Shown piece after piece: positions 44,205 through 54,276 of a stretch of 64,000 nucleotides of DNA (position 1 is the first letter of the stretch; the number at the start of each line of letters is the position of its first letter). A model generated the notes under the pieces. It had not been told where the DNA came from. It did not search any database and saw nothing but the letters and a program-made list of their open reading frames with translations. The position numbers and the translations under genes were made by a program. Source of the DNA: Herbiconiux aconitum (lineage in GTDB: Bacteria > Actinomycetota > Actinomycetes > Actinomycetales > Microbacteriaceae); the NCBI RefSeq assembly GCF_024979235.1, contig NZ_JANLCM010000001.1, positions 310,001-374,000 of the forward strand. The letters run 5' to 3'.

Positions 44205-44912
44205 GCCGCCGCCGTCGACCAGGATCTCGGAGCCGGTCGCGTAGTGCTGCTCCATCGCGTAGAGGTAGGCCTTCGCCACGTCCTCCACCTCCGCCACCCG
44301 CCCGAGCGGCACGGATGCACCCACCCCGGCATACATCGACTCCTGCTCGGCCGCGCTCAGTCCGGCCCAGAGCGGGCTCCGCACCACCCCGGGCGCGACC
44401 ACGTTGACGCGGATCGGCGCGAGCTCGACCGCGAGCGCCCGCGTCGCCGAGATCATGGCCCCGGATGCCGCCGCCCCGAGCACCCAGCCGGCGCCCGAGC
44501 GGTGGGCGGCCGAGCCCGAGGTCAGCGTGATCGACCCGCTCGTCGCGAGCTGAGGGAGTGCCGCACGCACCGCGTCGAGCGCCGAGACCAGCCGCAGCGA
44601 GAAGAAATCTCGGGCAGCCTTCGCCGTGTAGTCGGCCAGCGTCACGGGGGTCAAGGTACCGGCGGCGGTGTACACGAGGTGGTCGAAAGGGCCGACCGCA
44701 GCGAAGAAGGCATCGAGGGCGACGGAATCGGAGGCGTCGACCGCGTAGCCTCCGGCCGCCGGGCCGAGCTGGGCGACCGCCGCCTCGACACGGGCCGGGC
44801 TGCTGGAGGCGATGACGACGCGGGCGCCGGCGGCGACGGCCGCGCGGGCCACCGCGAAGCCGATGCCGCTGCTGCCACCGAGAACGACGACGGTGGATGC
44901 GGAGAGAGACAT
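44193..44912 (-). CDS. Short-chain dehydrogenase/reductase, 239 aa
   Basis: The Rossmann motif GGSSGIGFAVARAA is at residues ~13-26, and the family's GG(GI)LV end is DGGGILA. HLVYTAAG fits the N-A-A-G region. The usual catalytic YxxxK is not obvious: SGSAAHRSGAGWVLGAAASG occupies that stretch, with Trp and Ala in place of Tyr and Lys, so it may be catalytically altered. Start ATG 44912 is chosen for family alignment. It heads the run SDR - saccharopine-dehydrogenase-like - enolase-superfamily - GNAT, although a 58-bp repeat separates it from the second gene. Confidence 0.85.
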   Translation of the reverse strand: MSLSASTVVVLGGSSGIGFAVARAAVAAGARVVIASSSPARVEAAVAQLGPAAGGYAVDASDSVALDAFFAAVGPFDHLVYTAAGTLTPVTLADYTAKAARDFFSLRLVSALDAVRAALPQLATSGSITLTSGSAAHRSGAGWVLGAAASGAMISATRALAVELAPIRVNVVAPGVVRSPLWAGLSAAEQESMYAGVGASVPLGRVAEVEDVAKAYLYAMEQHYATGSEILVDGGGILA

Positions 44913-45005
44913 GGTGGGGCTCGATTCAGACGGGAAACGGAATGGGATGCCTCCACTCTGCGACCCGGGCCGCCGCTTCGTCCAAGACCACTTCAGCATC
45001 GCTGC

Positions 45006-45022
45006 GATACCCGACGGGTATC
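45006..45022. promoter_or_regulatory. Palindrome resembling a LysR-type box
   Basis: GATACCCGACGGGTATC has 7-base perfect arms around GAC, with the T-N11-A pattern of LysR boxes (ATACC...GGTAT). It lies between the LysR gene and the SDR gene it faces, about 95 bases before the SDR start. Binding by the LysR protein is inferred from position. Confidence 0.6.
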
Positions 45023-45033
45023 ACCGCGGCGCC

Positions 45034-45915
45034 CTACGCGCGCATCAATCGCACGGCGAGCTCGTGCAGCGCCTCGATCTCCGCCAACTCGTTGCGCGCT
45101 TCCGAAACCACCGCCACCTCGTTCGGCGGCAGGTCGTCGACGACCCGGTAGACGACATCCGGTCGCGTGTAGAAGCGCGCCGTCGACTCCGGCAGCACCA
45201 CCACCCCGCGGAGGGCCGCCACCTGCTCGAGCTTCTCCTCGACCGTGTGCACCACCGGCCGACCGCGCCCCGCCTTCTGTGGGTCGACACCCGCTGACCG
45301 GAGCGCATCCCGCCACTCGGGAACCACATCCGGAGCCTGCAGCAGCCGCAGCGGCAGCAGATCGGCCAGCCGCACCCCCGCCGACGACGACGCCAGCTCG
45401 TGCGACGCCGGCAGCGCCACCACGCGCGGCTCGCCGAACAGCAGCGTCACCCGCAATCCGTCGCGGGAAATGGGCAGCCGCACGAAGCTCGCGTCGATGC
45501 GCCCGTCGTGCACCATCTCCACCTGGTCGTCCCACGAGGTGCGCACCACCTCCACGGTGAGCGCGGGGAACCGCTCCGTGAGCGCCCGCACCACCGGGGT
45601 CACGATCAGCCCCGGCATGAACCCGAGCCCGAGGCTCCGGCCGGCACGACTCCCCCGCCGCACCCGGCGCTGCAGCGCGGCGGCCTCGGTGAGGATGTCG
45701 CGGGCGTCGTCGCGGAGCGCCGTCCCGGCCGCGGTGAGCCGGGTGCCGCGCTGCGAGCGCTCGAAGAGCTCGGCGCCGAGCTCCTTCTCGAGGGCCGCGA
45801 TCTGCCGGCTCAGCACCGGCTGGGCGATCCGCAGCCGCTCGGCGGCTCTCCCGAAGTTCAGCTCCTCGGCCACGACCGCGAAATACCGCAGCTTGCGCAG
45901 GTCGAGATCGGCCAC
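45034..45915 (-). CDS. LysR-family transcriptional regulator, 293 aa
   Basis: N-terminal winged HTH (LRKLRYFAVVAEELNFGRAAERLRIAQPVLSR pattern, split as LNFGRAAERLRIAQ and PVLSRQIAALEKELG) followed by a substrate-binding co-inducer domain (residues ~90-290). Normal length. It lies upstream of and in the same direction as the SDR operon, with a LysR-type palindrome between, so it probably controls SDR, saccharopine-dehydrogenase-like and racemase-like genes. GTG 45915 begins one base after the PAP2 stop. Confidence 0.9.
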   Translation of the reverse strand: MADLDLRKLRYFAVVAEELNFGRAAERLRIAQPVLSRQIAALEKELGAELFERSQRGTRLTAAGTALRDDARDILTEAAALQRRVRRGSRAGRSLGLGFMPGLIVTPVVRALTERFPALTVEVVRTSWDDQVEMVHDGRIDASFVRLPISRDGLRVTLLFGEPRVVALPASHELASSSAGVRLADLLPLRLLQAPDVVPEWRDALRSAGVDPQKAGRGRPVVHTVEEKLEQVAALRGVVVLPESTARFYTRPDVVYRVVDDLPPNEVAVVSEARNELAEIEALHELAVRLMRA

Positions 45916-45916
45916 G

Positions 45917-46657
45917 TCAGCGCACCCAGACCGGCGGATGCGCCCGCACGCGTTCGTCGTAGAGCTTCGCCGCGAACGGCGCCCAGAGCAGCACCGCGAC
46001 CCCCGCGCCGAGCAGGAGGCCGCCGATGGTGTCGCTCAGCCAGTGCGCGCCGAGGTAGGTGCGGCTCGCCATCATGAGCAGCGTGTAGACGGAGCCGGCC
46101 ACCCAGATCCACACCCGCACGAACACGATGCCGAGCGTCACCGCGAGGGTCGCCGCGTTGGCCGAATGGCCCGAGGGAAAGGAGCCGAAGTCGGAGACGA
46201 CGAGGATCTGCTCCGGGCGCGGCCGCCCGATGGCGGACTTGAGAATCTGCACCAGCGCCGCGCTCACAATGATGGCGATCACGAAGTACAACGCTGCCCA
46301 GGGACGCCGGAAGAGCAGTAGCGCCACGATCACCACGATCGGCACCACGAACACCGCGATCACCCCGCCGCCGAGCGAGTTCATCACGAGCGACGGCACC
46401 ACCCAGAACGGCGACCGGTGCTCGACCATCTCCTCCATCCACTCGGCATCGAACCCGAACGGCAGCAGGCGTTCGCGCACCACCACGATCGCGCCGAGTC
46501 CGAGCACGAGCAGCACAGCCACCGCACCCGATACGACCGGCCAGCGGCGGGCCACCTGGGCGGGAGCGGGAGCGGTCGACGCTCCCGGGGCGAGTACAGC
46601 GGGCGCGGCGCCGTCAGCGGCGTCGGGAGGGGCGTCGTGGCCGGCGTCGGAGGGCAT
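45917..46657 (-). CDS. PAP2-family membrane phosphatase, 246 aa
   Basis: The three phosphatase motifs are present: KSAIGRPRPE, SFPSGHSANAA and SRTYLGAHWLSD, with the catalytic His residues. About six membrane segments surround them. The N-terminal ~35 residues are Ala/Pro-rich and cytoplasmic. It may dephosphorylate undecaprenyl diphosphate or another lipid phosphate; the family does not decide. Its stop is one base from the LysR start, so the two are probably co-transcribed. Confidence 0.9.
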   Translation of the reverse strand: MPSDAGHDAPPDAADGAAPAVLAPGASTAPAPAQVARRWPVVSGAVAVLLVLGLGAIVVVRERLLPFGFDAEWMEEMVEHRSPFWVVPSLVMNSLGGGVIAVFVVPIVVIVALLLFRRPWAALYFVIAIIVSAALVQILKSAIGRPRPEQILVVSDFGSFPSGHSANAATLAVTLGIVFVRVWIWVAGSVYTLLMMASRTYLGAHWLSDTIGGLLLGAGVAVLLWAPFAAKLYDERVRAHPPVWVR

Positions 46658-46695
46658 CTCGCGAGACTACCCCGGTCGGCCGCATCCGGCAGCGC

Positions 46696-47943
46696 TCAGC
46701 GGGTGAGTGCAGGCACCCGCTTGGGGCGCACGATCAGCCAGAGCGACAGGATGCTCACCACGGCCGTGCCCGCCATCACCGACGCCATCGGGGTGGAGCT
46801 GCCGATGCCCAGCACGCCCACGAGCGGCGAGACGATGCCGGCCAGCCCGAAGTTCACGGCCCCCAGCAGCGAGGCCGCCGTGCCGGCTTCGTGCCCGTGC
46901 GCGTTGAGCGCCAGCACCTGCACGCAGGGGAAGGTGAGACCGCAGGCGAAGATGAAGAACCAGAGCGGAATCAATGTTCCGAGCAGCCCGAACCCGAGGT
47001 GGTCGAACAGGATGATCATGGCCGCGCAGGCCAGCAGCAGCACCGTCGAGACCGCGATGATCCACTGCGGCCCGAAGTACTTCGTGAGTCGCGCACTGAG
47101 CTGCGCTCCGCCCACCACACCGAGTGAGTTCACGGCGAAGACGATACCGAACTGCTGCGCGTCGAAGCCGTAGACCTGCTGGAAGAGGAAGGAGCTCGCC
47201 GAGAGGTAGGAGAACAGACCCGAGAACGTCATGCCCCCGATGATCGCGACCCCGACGAACACCGGATCGGTGAGCACCGCCCGATATCTCTGCCGAGTGG
47301 TGGTGTGGCCCGAGTCGTGCCGCCGTTCGACCGGGAGGGTCTCGCGTATCCACAGCGCCACCACGACGATGACGAGCGCCCCGTAGGCGGCCAGGAACCA
47401 GAAGATGCCGCGCCAGTCGATGACGAGCAGCAGCTGCGACCCGATCACCGGCGCCACGATCGGCGCGAGTCCGCTCACCAGCGCGAGGCGCGAGAGCATC
47501 ACGACGAGCGGCCGCCCACCGAACAGGTCGCGCACCATCGCCATCGCCACCACGCCACCGGCCGCCGCGCCCATGCCCTGCAGCACCCGGAAGACGCCGA
47601 GGGTCCAGATGTCGGGTGCCACCGCGGCACCCACGCAGGCCACCACGTGCAGGCTCGAGGCGATGATGATGGGCATCCGTCGCCCCACCCGGTCACTCCA
47701 CGGGCCCACCAGCAGTTGGCCGAGCGCGAAGCCGATCGTTGTGCCGGTGAGGGTGAGTTGGATGAGCGCGGCCGGCACGTCGAAGTCGGCTTCGAGCACC
47801 GGGAAGGCCGGCAGGTAGAGGTCGATGGTGAAGGGCCCGAGTGCGGTGAGTGCCCCGAGGATGATCACGTAGACCAGCCGCTGCCGGGTGGTGAGGGAGT
47901 CGCCGGGGTGAACGACGGTGATGGGCGATGTTGCTGTGGTCAC
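46696..47943 (-). CDS. Bcr/CflA-type MFS efflux transporter, 415 aa
   Basis: Twelve membrane segments. The subfamily marks are LTALGPFTIDLYLPAFPVL in helix 1, GPWSDRVGRRMPI (MFS motif A) after helix 2, and RVLQGMGAAAGGVVAMAMVRDLF in helix 4. These transporters use the proton gradient to export drugs or cysteine/sulfonamides; the substrate is unknown. I start at GTG 47943 with AGGA upstream. Next on the same strand, upstream, is the DeoR gene, but the 120-base gap suggests separate transcription. Confidence 0.9.
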   Translation of the reverse strand: MTTATSPITVVHPGDSLTTRQRLVYVIILGALTALGPFTIDLYLPAFPVLEADFDVPAALIQLTLTGTTIGFALGQLLVGPWSDRVGRRMPIIIASSLHVVACVGAAVAPDIWTLGVFRVLQGMGAAAGGVVAMAMVRDLFGGRPLVVMLSRLALVSGLAPIVAPVIGSQLLLVIDWRGIFWFLAAYGALVIVVVALWIRETLPVERRHDSGHTTTRQRYRAVLTDPVFVGVAIIGGMTFSGLFSYLSASSFLFQQVYGFDAQQFGIVFAVNSLGVVGGAQLSARLTKYFGPQWIIAVSTVLLLACAAMIILFDHLGFGLLGTLIPLWFFIFACGLTFPCVQVLALNAHGHEAGTAASLLGAVNFGLAGIVSPLVGVLGIGSSTPMASVMAGTAVVSILSLWLIVRPKRVPALTR

Positions 47944-48063
47944 GATGACATTCCTGCGGGCGCACTGCCGCGATCCGGGGGCCGACGATGGCGATTGTCC
48001 GCCCGGCAAGGAATCTCATCCCCCGGCGTCCAGAAAAGTCTAGGGCGTGAGACGCCGTGTTCG

Positions 48064-48858
48064 TCAGGTGACGACGACGGCGAGTCCTCGAGCGAGGAAG
48101 GATTCGCGCACCTCGTCGGCGATCCCCGAGGTGACCAGGGTGTCGAACTCCTCGATCGCGCCGATGCGGCCGAGGTCGACCCGCCCGACCTTCGAGGCGT
48201 CGGCCACGAATACGGCCCGATCGGCCGAGAGCAGCATGGCGCGCTTCACCTCTGTCTCGGCCAGGTTGACGTTGGTCGCTCCGCCTTCCGGATGCACGCC
48301 GGTGCCGCCGAGGAACGCCAGGTCGACGTGCAGCTCGTCGAGCACCTTCGCCGCGAAAGGCGCGACGAGGGAGTGCTGCAGTGGGCGCAGCGTGCCGCCG
48401 GTGACCACCACGGTGAAACGCGGAATGGCGGGTTCGAGGCTGAGGGCGGTGGTGAGGCTGTTGGTCACGATCACGAGGTCGTCGAGGTCGTCGCGTTCGA
48501 GGAGGGCTGCAGCGACGGCGGCGGGGGTCGTGCCGACGTCGAGGATGATGCTGTCGCCACTGCGCACGAGAGCGGCCGCGGCCACGCCGATGCGCCGCTT
48601 CTCGTCGGCCGACGTGGCGAGCGCCTGCTCGAAGGGCTCCTCGCGGAGCGAAGCGCCGCCCCGGAGCACCGCGCCGCCGTGCACCCGATCGATCGGGTTC
48701 TCGCGCTCGATGGCATCCAGGTCCGACCGGACGGTGACCTCCGAGACCCCGAATTCCCGACTCAGGTCGGCCACCCGCACGAACCCGGTCTCCGAGACGC
48801 GGGCCAGAATGCGCTCGCGCCGTACGGCCGCGGGGAGCTGCTCGAATTCGATGGCCAT
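48064..48858 (-). CDS. DeoR-family sugar regulator, 264 aa
   Basis: N-terminal HTH (ILARVSETGFVRVADLSREF, GVSEVTVRSDLDAIE) with the family's RVHGGAVL, then a DeoRC sugar-phosphate sensor domain (DSIILDVGTTPAAVAAALL, VTGGTLRP, FLGGTGVHPEGGATN, FVADASKVGR). It diverges from galT across 90 bases and likely represses galT-galK until a galactose derivative is present; this is inference from adjacency. The gap has the near-direct repeats TTTACTTGTCAA and TTGACTTGTGG, possible DeoR sites. Confidence 0.9.
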   Translation of the reverse strand: MAIEFEQLPAAVRRERILARVSETGFVRVADLSREFGVSEVTVRSDLDAIERENPIDRVHGGAVLRGGASLREEPFEQALATSADEKRRIGVAAAALVRSGDSIILDVGTTPAAVAAALLERDDLDDLVIVTNSLTTALSLEPAIPRFTVVVTGGTLRPLQHSLVAPFAAKVLDELHVDLAFLGGTGVHPEGGATNVNLAETEVKRAMLLSADRAVFVADASKVGRVDLGRIGAIEEFDTLVTSGIADEVRESFLARGLAVVVT

Positions 48859-48948
48859 GCGCCGAGTTTCGAATACTTCGCTTTACTTGTCAATTCTCAA
48901 GGAGCATCCCGACTTGACTTGTGGTATCGAAAGTGGCTTACTCGTGGT

Positions 48949-50093
<1,145 letters not shown>

Positions 50094-50097
<4 letters not shown>

Positions 50098-51272
50098 ACG
50101 CCGCCTCCTCCCTCCAACACTCCGTGGTCGACGGATTCGCCGCCCGCTTCGGTGAGGCGCCGGACTCGCTCTGGTCGGCACCCGGCCGGGTGAACCTGAT
50201 CGGCGAGCACACCGACTACAACGACGGCTTCGTGCTGCCCTTCGCGATCGACCGCCGCACCGTCATGGCCGTGCGTCGTCGTGACGACCGCGTCATCCGC
50301 ATCGCCACGTCGTTCGCACCCGAGACCGTCGAGATCGCCCTCGACGACATCTCGCCCGCGACGGTCAGCGGTTGGTCGGCCTACCCGCTCGGCATGGTGT
50401 GGGGCGCGACGGAGTTCGGCTCGGTGCTCGACGCGGCCTTCGGTTTCGACGCCTACCTGGAGTCCGACATCCCTGTCGGCGCCGGCCTCTCCTCCTCCGC
50501 GGCGCTCGAGAGCGTATTCGGCCTCGCCATCACCGAGCTGTGGTCGCTCGGCTACGACCGCCAGTCGATCGCGCGGATCGGCCAGTTCAACGAGAACCAG
50601 GTCGTCGGCGCCCCGACCGGCATCATGGACCAGTCGGCGTCGCTCCTCGGTGAGCAGGACTCCGTGGTGCTGCTCGACTGCCGCTCGCTCGATGCCTCTG
50701 TGATCCCCCTCGGTCTCTCCGACTCCGGTCTCACCATCGCGGTCATCGACACCAAGGTGGCGCACGAGCACGCGACCGGTGGATATGCGGCACGCCGCGC
50801 ATCCTGCGAGCTCGGTGCGCAGCTGCTCGGCGTGACCTCGCTCCGCGACCTGACGGTCGACGACCTCCCGCGCGCCTCGCGCGAGCTCGACGACGAGACC
50901 TTCCGCCGGGTGCGGCACGTCATCACCGAGAACGAGCGCGTGCTCGAGACGGTGCGCACCCTGCGCGACCAGGGCGCCACCGCGATCGGCCCGCTGCTGG
51001 ATGCCTCGCACGTCTCGATGCGCGACGACTTCGAGATCTCGGTGCCCGAACTCGACCTCGCGGTCACCACGGCCCAGCAGCACGGCGCGATCGGAGCCCG
51101 GATGACCGGCGGCGGCTTCGGCGGATCGGCGATCGCCGTCATCCCCGCCGCCAAGGTCGAGGCCCTGCGCACCGCCACGCTCGCCGCGTTCGCGGCGGCG
51201 GGCTTCGGCGCCCCCGACGTCTTCACGGTCACCCCCACCCGAGGCGCCACCCGCGAGCCGCTTTCCTACTGA
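50094..51272 (+). CDS. galK: Galactokinase, 392 aa
   Basis: Phosphorylates galactose at C1. GHMP kinase motifs: the galactokinase signature GRVNLIGEHTDYNDGFVLP, motif 2 PVGAGLSSSAALE and motif 3 GARMTGGGFGGSAIA. GTG 50094 overlaps the galT stop, so the two are coupled. No galE or galactose transporter is next to them, though a CUT2 sugar transporter lies on the opposite strand just beyond the hairpin at 51283-51336. Confidence 0.96.
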
Positions 51273-51282
51273 CTCCGCGTCC

Positions 51283-51336
51283 GACTCGTCCCAAATCGGG
51301 CAGAATCCCAGGATTTCGCCCCATTTGGGACGAGTC
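51283..51336. terminator. Long bidirectional hairpin between galK and pseudo-ABC gene
   Basis: GACTCGTCCCAAAT (51283-51296) and its exact complement (51323-51336) form the outer stem; GGG/CCC and AATCC/GGATT extend it inward. It separates converging galK and the degenerate ABC gene. Confidence 0.75.
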
Positions 51337-51350
51337 ACCACCGCGAGGGA

Positions 51351-52868
51351 TCAGTCCCGCACGATGAGGGCGGCGAGGAGCGCCGGGTCGGAGGCGCCGG
51401 GAACCTCGCCGGTCACACGACCGGCGGACATGCCGATTACTCGGTCGCAGACGCCCAAGAGCTCCGCGAGGTCGGTGGAGGCGATCACCACTGCCTTGCC
51501 CGAGCGGGCGATGCGGGCGAGGCCGGCGTGCACCTCGGCACGCTCGGCGGGCGTCGCACCGGCGGTCGGGTCGCCGAGCAGCAGCACCTGTCGATCCGAG
51601 GCCGCGAACTCTTTCACCAGCCCGCGGATCTGGTCGCCCTGCGACCCCTCGCGGCTGAGTGAGCGCACGGCACCGAGCAGCTTCCCGCCCCAGCCGTCGC
51701 CCGGCCCGAGGTCGCTGTCACGGTCGACGAGCCCGGCTTTGACGAGGCCCGGCAGTTTCGACGAGGAGACCGGCACCGCGATGCCACCGACGAACCGCAC
51801 CCGGTACTGCGGCGCATCCGTCGAGGCGAAGAAGAGGCCCGCGGCGATCGCCTGCTCCACCGTCTCGGTCTTCACGACGGCGCCGCGCACCGACGCCGTG
51901 CCACTCGGCCGGGTGCCCGCGGAGTTGCCGTACACGCTGAGCAGCAGCGCCTGCGCGCCCGCGCGGCGGAGACCCGCGATGCCCACGATCTCGCCCGCAT
52001 GCACCACGAGATCGGCGCCGTCGACGAGCAGGGCGTCGGGGTCGAGCGGATCGTGGGCGCTCCAGTCGGTGATGCGCAGGAGCTCCGGTCGGGTGGCAGC
52101 CTGCTCGGCAGAGGCGAGCTCGCGTTCGGCTGCGACCCCGGGCTGCCGGTCGACGAGCTCGCGCAGGATGTGCGCGCGCACGCGTTCGGCCGCGGCCGCC
52201 CCGTCGGCCCATTCGGATCGTGGATGCTCCGCCACAACCGCGGAATCACGCACCACCACGAGTCGGTCGGCATACCCCAGGGCCTGCCGCGGCTTCTGCG
52301 TGAGCACCAGCACCGCGACCCCGCGGTCGAGCACCGAGCGCAGCACCCGGAAGAAGCGGCCGGTATCGGCCTCGCCGAGTCGCGCCGCCGGTTCGTCCAG
52401 CACGATCGAGGTCGCCGAGCGTGCGAGTGCGCGGGCCAGCTCCACGATCAGCCGGTCGTATTCGCCCAGCTCGCGGGCACGCATCCCGGGCGTCAACTCC
52501 GAGCCGAGCCCTTTCAGGATCTCAGCGGTGGCGGCCCGGGTGCCCTCCCAGTCGATGCCGAGCGGGAACGGCCCCAACCGCTTCTTGCGTTCGTTGCCGA
52601 GGAACACGTTCTCGGCCACGTCGAAGTTCGGTGAAATGCCCCGACGGATGCCGATGAGTGCTGTGGCAGGCATTCCGCCGGCGGAGGCGGCCGACGCCGT
52701 GCCGCCGGCGACGATGCGGTCGGTCACCTCGCGGAGCACGACGTCGAGGCCCGATCCGTTTTCCCCGCACACGGCGACCAGTTCGCCGGCGGCAGCGCCG
52801 ATGACGTCGCCCGTTGCGAGGGTGAACTGCACGCCGCCATCCGTCGGGTTGCTCATACCGCTGCTCAT
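51351..52868 (-). CDS. ABC protein with both ATPase sites destroyed (sugar CUT2 type), 505 aa
   Basis: The layout is that of a double-domain sugar ABC ATPase (like the intact one at 54277-55824). In the first domain Walker A is GENGSGLDV (Lys lost), the Q loop Gln is gone, the signature is LGEYDRLIVELARAL without LSGGQ, Walker B is SIVLDEPAA, and the switch His is replaced (VLTQKP). In the second, LSGGNQQK is absent and Walker B is LLLGDPTAG (Glu lost). ATP hydrolysis looks impossible. The frame is open and composition normal, so it is not a decaying pseudogene. ATG 52868 has AAGG upstream; ATG 52874 is also possible. A hairpin separates it from the permease gene. Confidence 0.85.
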   Translation of the reverse strand: MSSGMSNPTDGGVQFTLATGDVIGAAAGELVAVCGENGSGLDVVLREVTDRIVAGGTASAASAGGMPATALIGIRRGISPNFDVAENVFLGNERKKRLGPFPLGIDWEGTRAATAEILKGLGSELTPGMRARELGEYDRLIVELARALARSATSIVLDEPAARLGEADTGRFFRVLRSVLDRGVAVLVLTQKPRQALGYADRLVVVRDSAVVAEHPRSEWADGAAAAERVRAHILRELVDRQPGVAAERELASAEQAATRPELLRITDWSAHDPLDPDALLVDGADLVVHAGEIVGIAGLRRAGAQALLLSVYGNSAGTRPSGTASVRGAVVKTETVEQAIAAGLFFASTDAPQYRVRFVGGIAVPVSSSKLPGLVKAGLVDRDSDLGPGDGWGGKLLGAVRSLSREGSQGDQIRGLVKEFAASDRQVLLLGDPTAGATPAERAEVHAGLARIARSGKAVVIASTDLAELLGVCDRVIGMSAGRVTGEVPGASDPALLAALIVRD

Positions 52869-52918
52869 GCTCATGCCTTAATCACGGTGCAACGCTAGCC
52901 GCGCAACGCACAACGCAC

Positions 52919-52978
52919 CGCGACCCGCCGATTTCCGCCCTCATCCAGAGAATGGAGGGCGGAAATCGGCGGGTCGCG
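52919..52978. terminator. Long perfect hairpin (24-bp arms) after the permease gene
   Basis: Arms 52919-52942 and 52955-52978 are exact complements over 24 bases around a 12-base loop. It lies 23 bases beyond the permease stop and 50 bases before the degenerate ABC gene on the same strand, so it should end or weaken the transporter transcript before that gene. There is no T-run. Confidence 0.8.
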
Positions 52979-53001
52979 AGGAGGAGCGAAACGCCTGCGG
53001 C

Positions 53002-54243
53002 TCAGCGGCCGCCGGAGCGGCGTCGGTTGTAGACGTCGAAGGCCACGGCCAGAAGCAGCACCAGGCCCTTGACCACCTGCTGCCATTCGATACCGATTCC
53101 GAGGATCGACATACCGTTGTTCAGCACACCGATGATCAGACCACCGATGATCGCGCCGCCGATGGTTCCCACACCACCCTGCACCGCAGCACCACCGATG
53201 AAGGCCGCCGAGATGGCCTCGAGTTCGAAGCCGTCACCGGCCTTCGGCCCGGCGAGGTTGAGGCGGGCCGTGAAGATGAGGCCGGCGAGTGCCGCCAGGA
53301 AGCCCATGTTCACGAAGAGCCAGAAGGTGACGCGACGGGTCTTGATGCCCGACAGCTCGGCCGCGTGCAGGTTTCCACCGATGGCGTAGATGTGGCGCCC
53401 GAAGGTCGAGCGGTTCATCACGATGCCGTAGATGAGCACGAGCACGGCGAGCACGATGAGCGTGACCGGGATGCCCTTGTAGGTGGCGAGGGCGAAGGCG
53501 AACAGACCGATCGCCACGGCGACCAGGATGAGCTTGGTCACGAACCAGGCGAAGGGCTCGACCTCCTGGTTGTAGCTCTGACGCGCCCGGCGGGTGCGGA
53601 ACTGCTGCACGAACAGGGCGATGATCGCGATGGCGGCGATGCCGAGTGTCAACGGGTCGAGCTGGAACTCACCGAACAGGTTCGTGAGGAACCCGTTGCC
53701 GAGAGCACGGTACTCCACCGGGAACGAGCCGATGTTGGCGTTGCCGAGCACGACGAGCGCGAGACCGCGGAATATGAGCATGCCGGCGAGCGTCACGATG
53801 AACGCCGGTATGCCCACGAAGGCGATCCAGAAGCCCTGCCAGACGCCCACCAGAGCTCCCACGAGCAGCGAGAGGATGATCGAGAGCCACCACGGCAGCC
53901 CCCATTGCACCGCGAACACACCCGAGACGGCACCCACGAAGGCGGCGACCGAACCGACCGAGAGGTCGATGTGGCCGGCGATGATGACCATCACCATGCC
54001 GATCGCGAGAACGAGGATGTACCCGTTCTGCACGATCAGGTTGGAGATGTTCTGCGGCCGCAGCAGGATGCCGTTGGTGAGGATGCTGAACAGCACCACC
54101 ACGAGCACCAGGGCGATGAAGATGCCGTTCTTGCCGAGGTCGCCCAGGATGTGGCTGAGGCGATCGGTGAACTTGTTCTCGACCGGGTTGACCTGCGCGC
54201 CCGCGGCGGTCGAGTCGGATGGCTTGGTTTCCAAGTCAGACAT
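53002..54243 (-). CDS. CUT2-family sugar ABC transporter permease (MmsB/XylH type), 413 aa
   Basis: About ten membrane segments in the pattern of the ribose/xylose/multiple-sugar permeases: LVLAIGMVMVIIAGHIDLSVGSV is the family hallmark after segment 2, and GGNLHAAELSGIKTRRVTFWLF and AAFIGGAAVQGGVGTIGGAIIGG lie in the second half. It forms the membrane channel with the ATPase encoded upstream. An insertion of ~40 residues (QQFRTRRARQSYNQEVEPF) is typical of XylH/MmsB-size members. It follows the ATPase gene after 33 bases. Confidence 0.92.
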   Translation of the reverse strand: MSDLETKPSDSTAAGAQVNPVENKFTDRLSHILGDLGKNGIFIALVLVVVLFSILTNGILLRPQNISNLIVQNGYILVLAIGMVMVIIAGHIDLSVGSVAAFVGAVSGVFAVQWGLPWWLSIILSLLVGALVGVWQGFWIAFVGIPAFIVTLAGMLIFRGLALVVLGNANIGSFPVEYRALGNGFLTNLFGEFQLDPLTLGIAAIAIIALFVQQFRTRRARQSYNQEVEPFAWFVTKLILVAVAIGLFAFALATYKGIPVTLIVLAVLVLIYGIVMNRSTFGRHIYAIGGNLHAAELSGIKTRRVTFWLFVNMGFLAALAGLIFTARLNLAGPKAGDGFELEAISAAFIGGAAVQGGVGTIGGAIIGGLIIGVLNNGMSILGIGIEWQQVVKGLVLLLAVAFDVYNRRRSGGR

Positions 54244-54276
54244 AGTCGTTGTTTCTCCTCTCCGGTAGCGCGGGCG

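Noticed and set aside
43005..45560. 851-codon plus-strand frame across the SDR/saccharopine operon
   Set aside because: Antisense to three recognisable genes and runs through the 58-bp repeat; no domain.
47305..48948. Long N-terminal extension of the galT frame
   Set aside because: It is antisense to the MFS and DeoR genes and has unnatural composition; galT homology begins only at about 48949.
51351..52868. Pseudogene call for the degenerate ABC protein
   Set aside because: The frame is full length, without stops or shifts, and its codon use matches its neighbours, so it is more likely a maintained non-catalytic protein.
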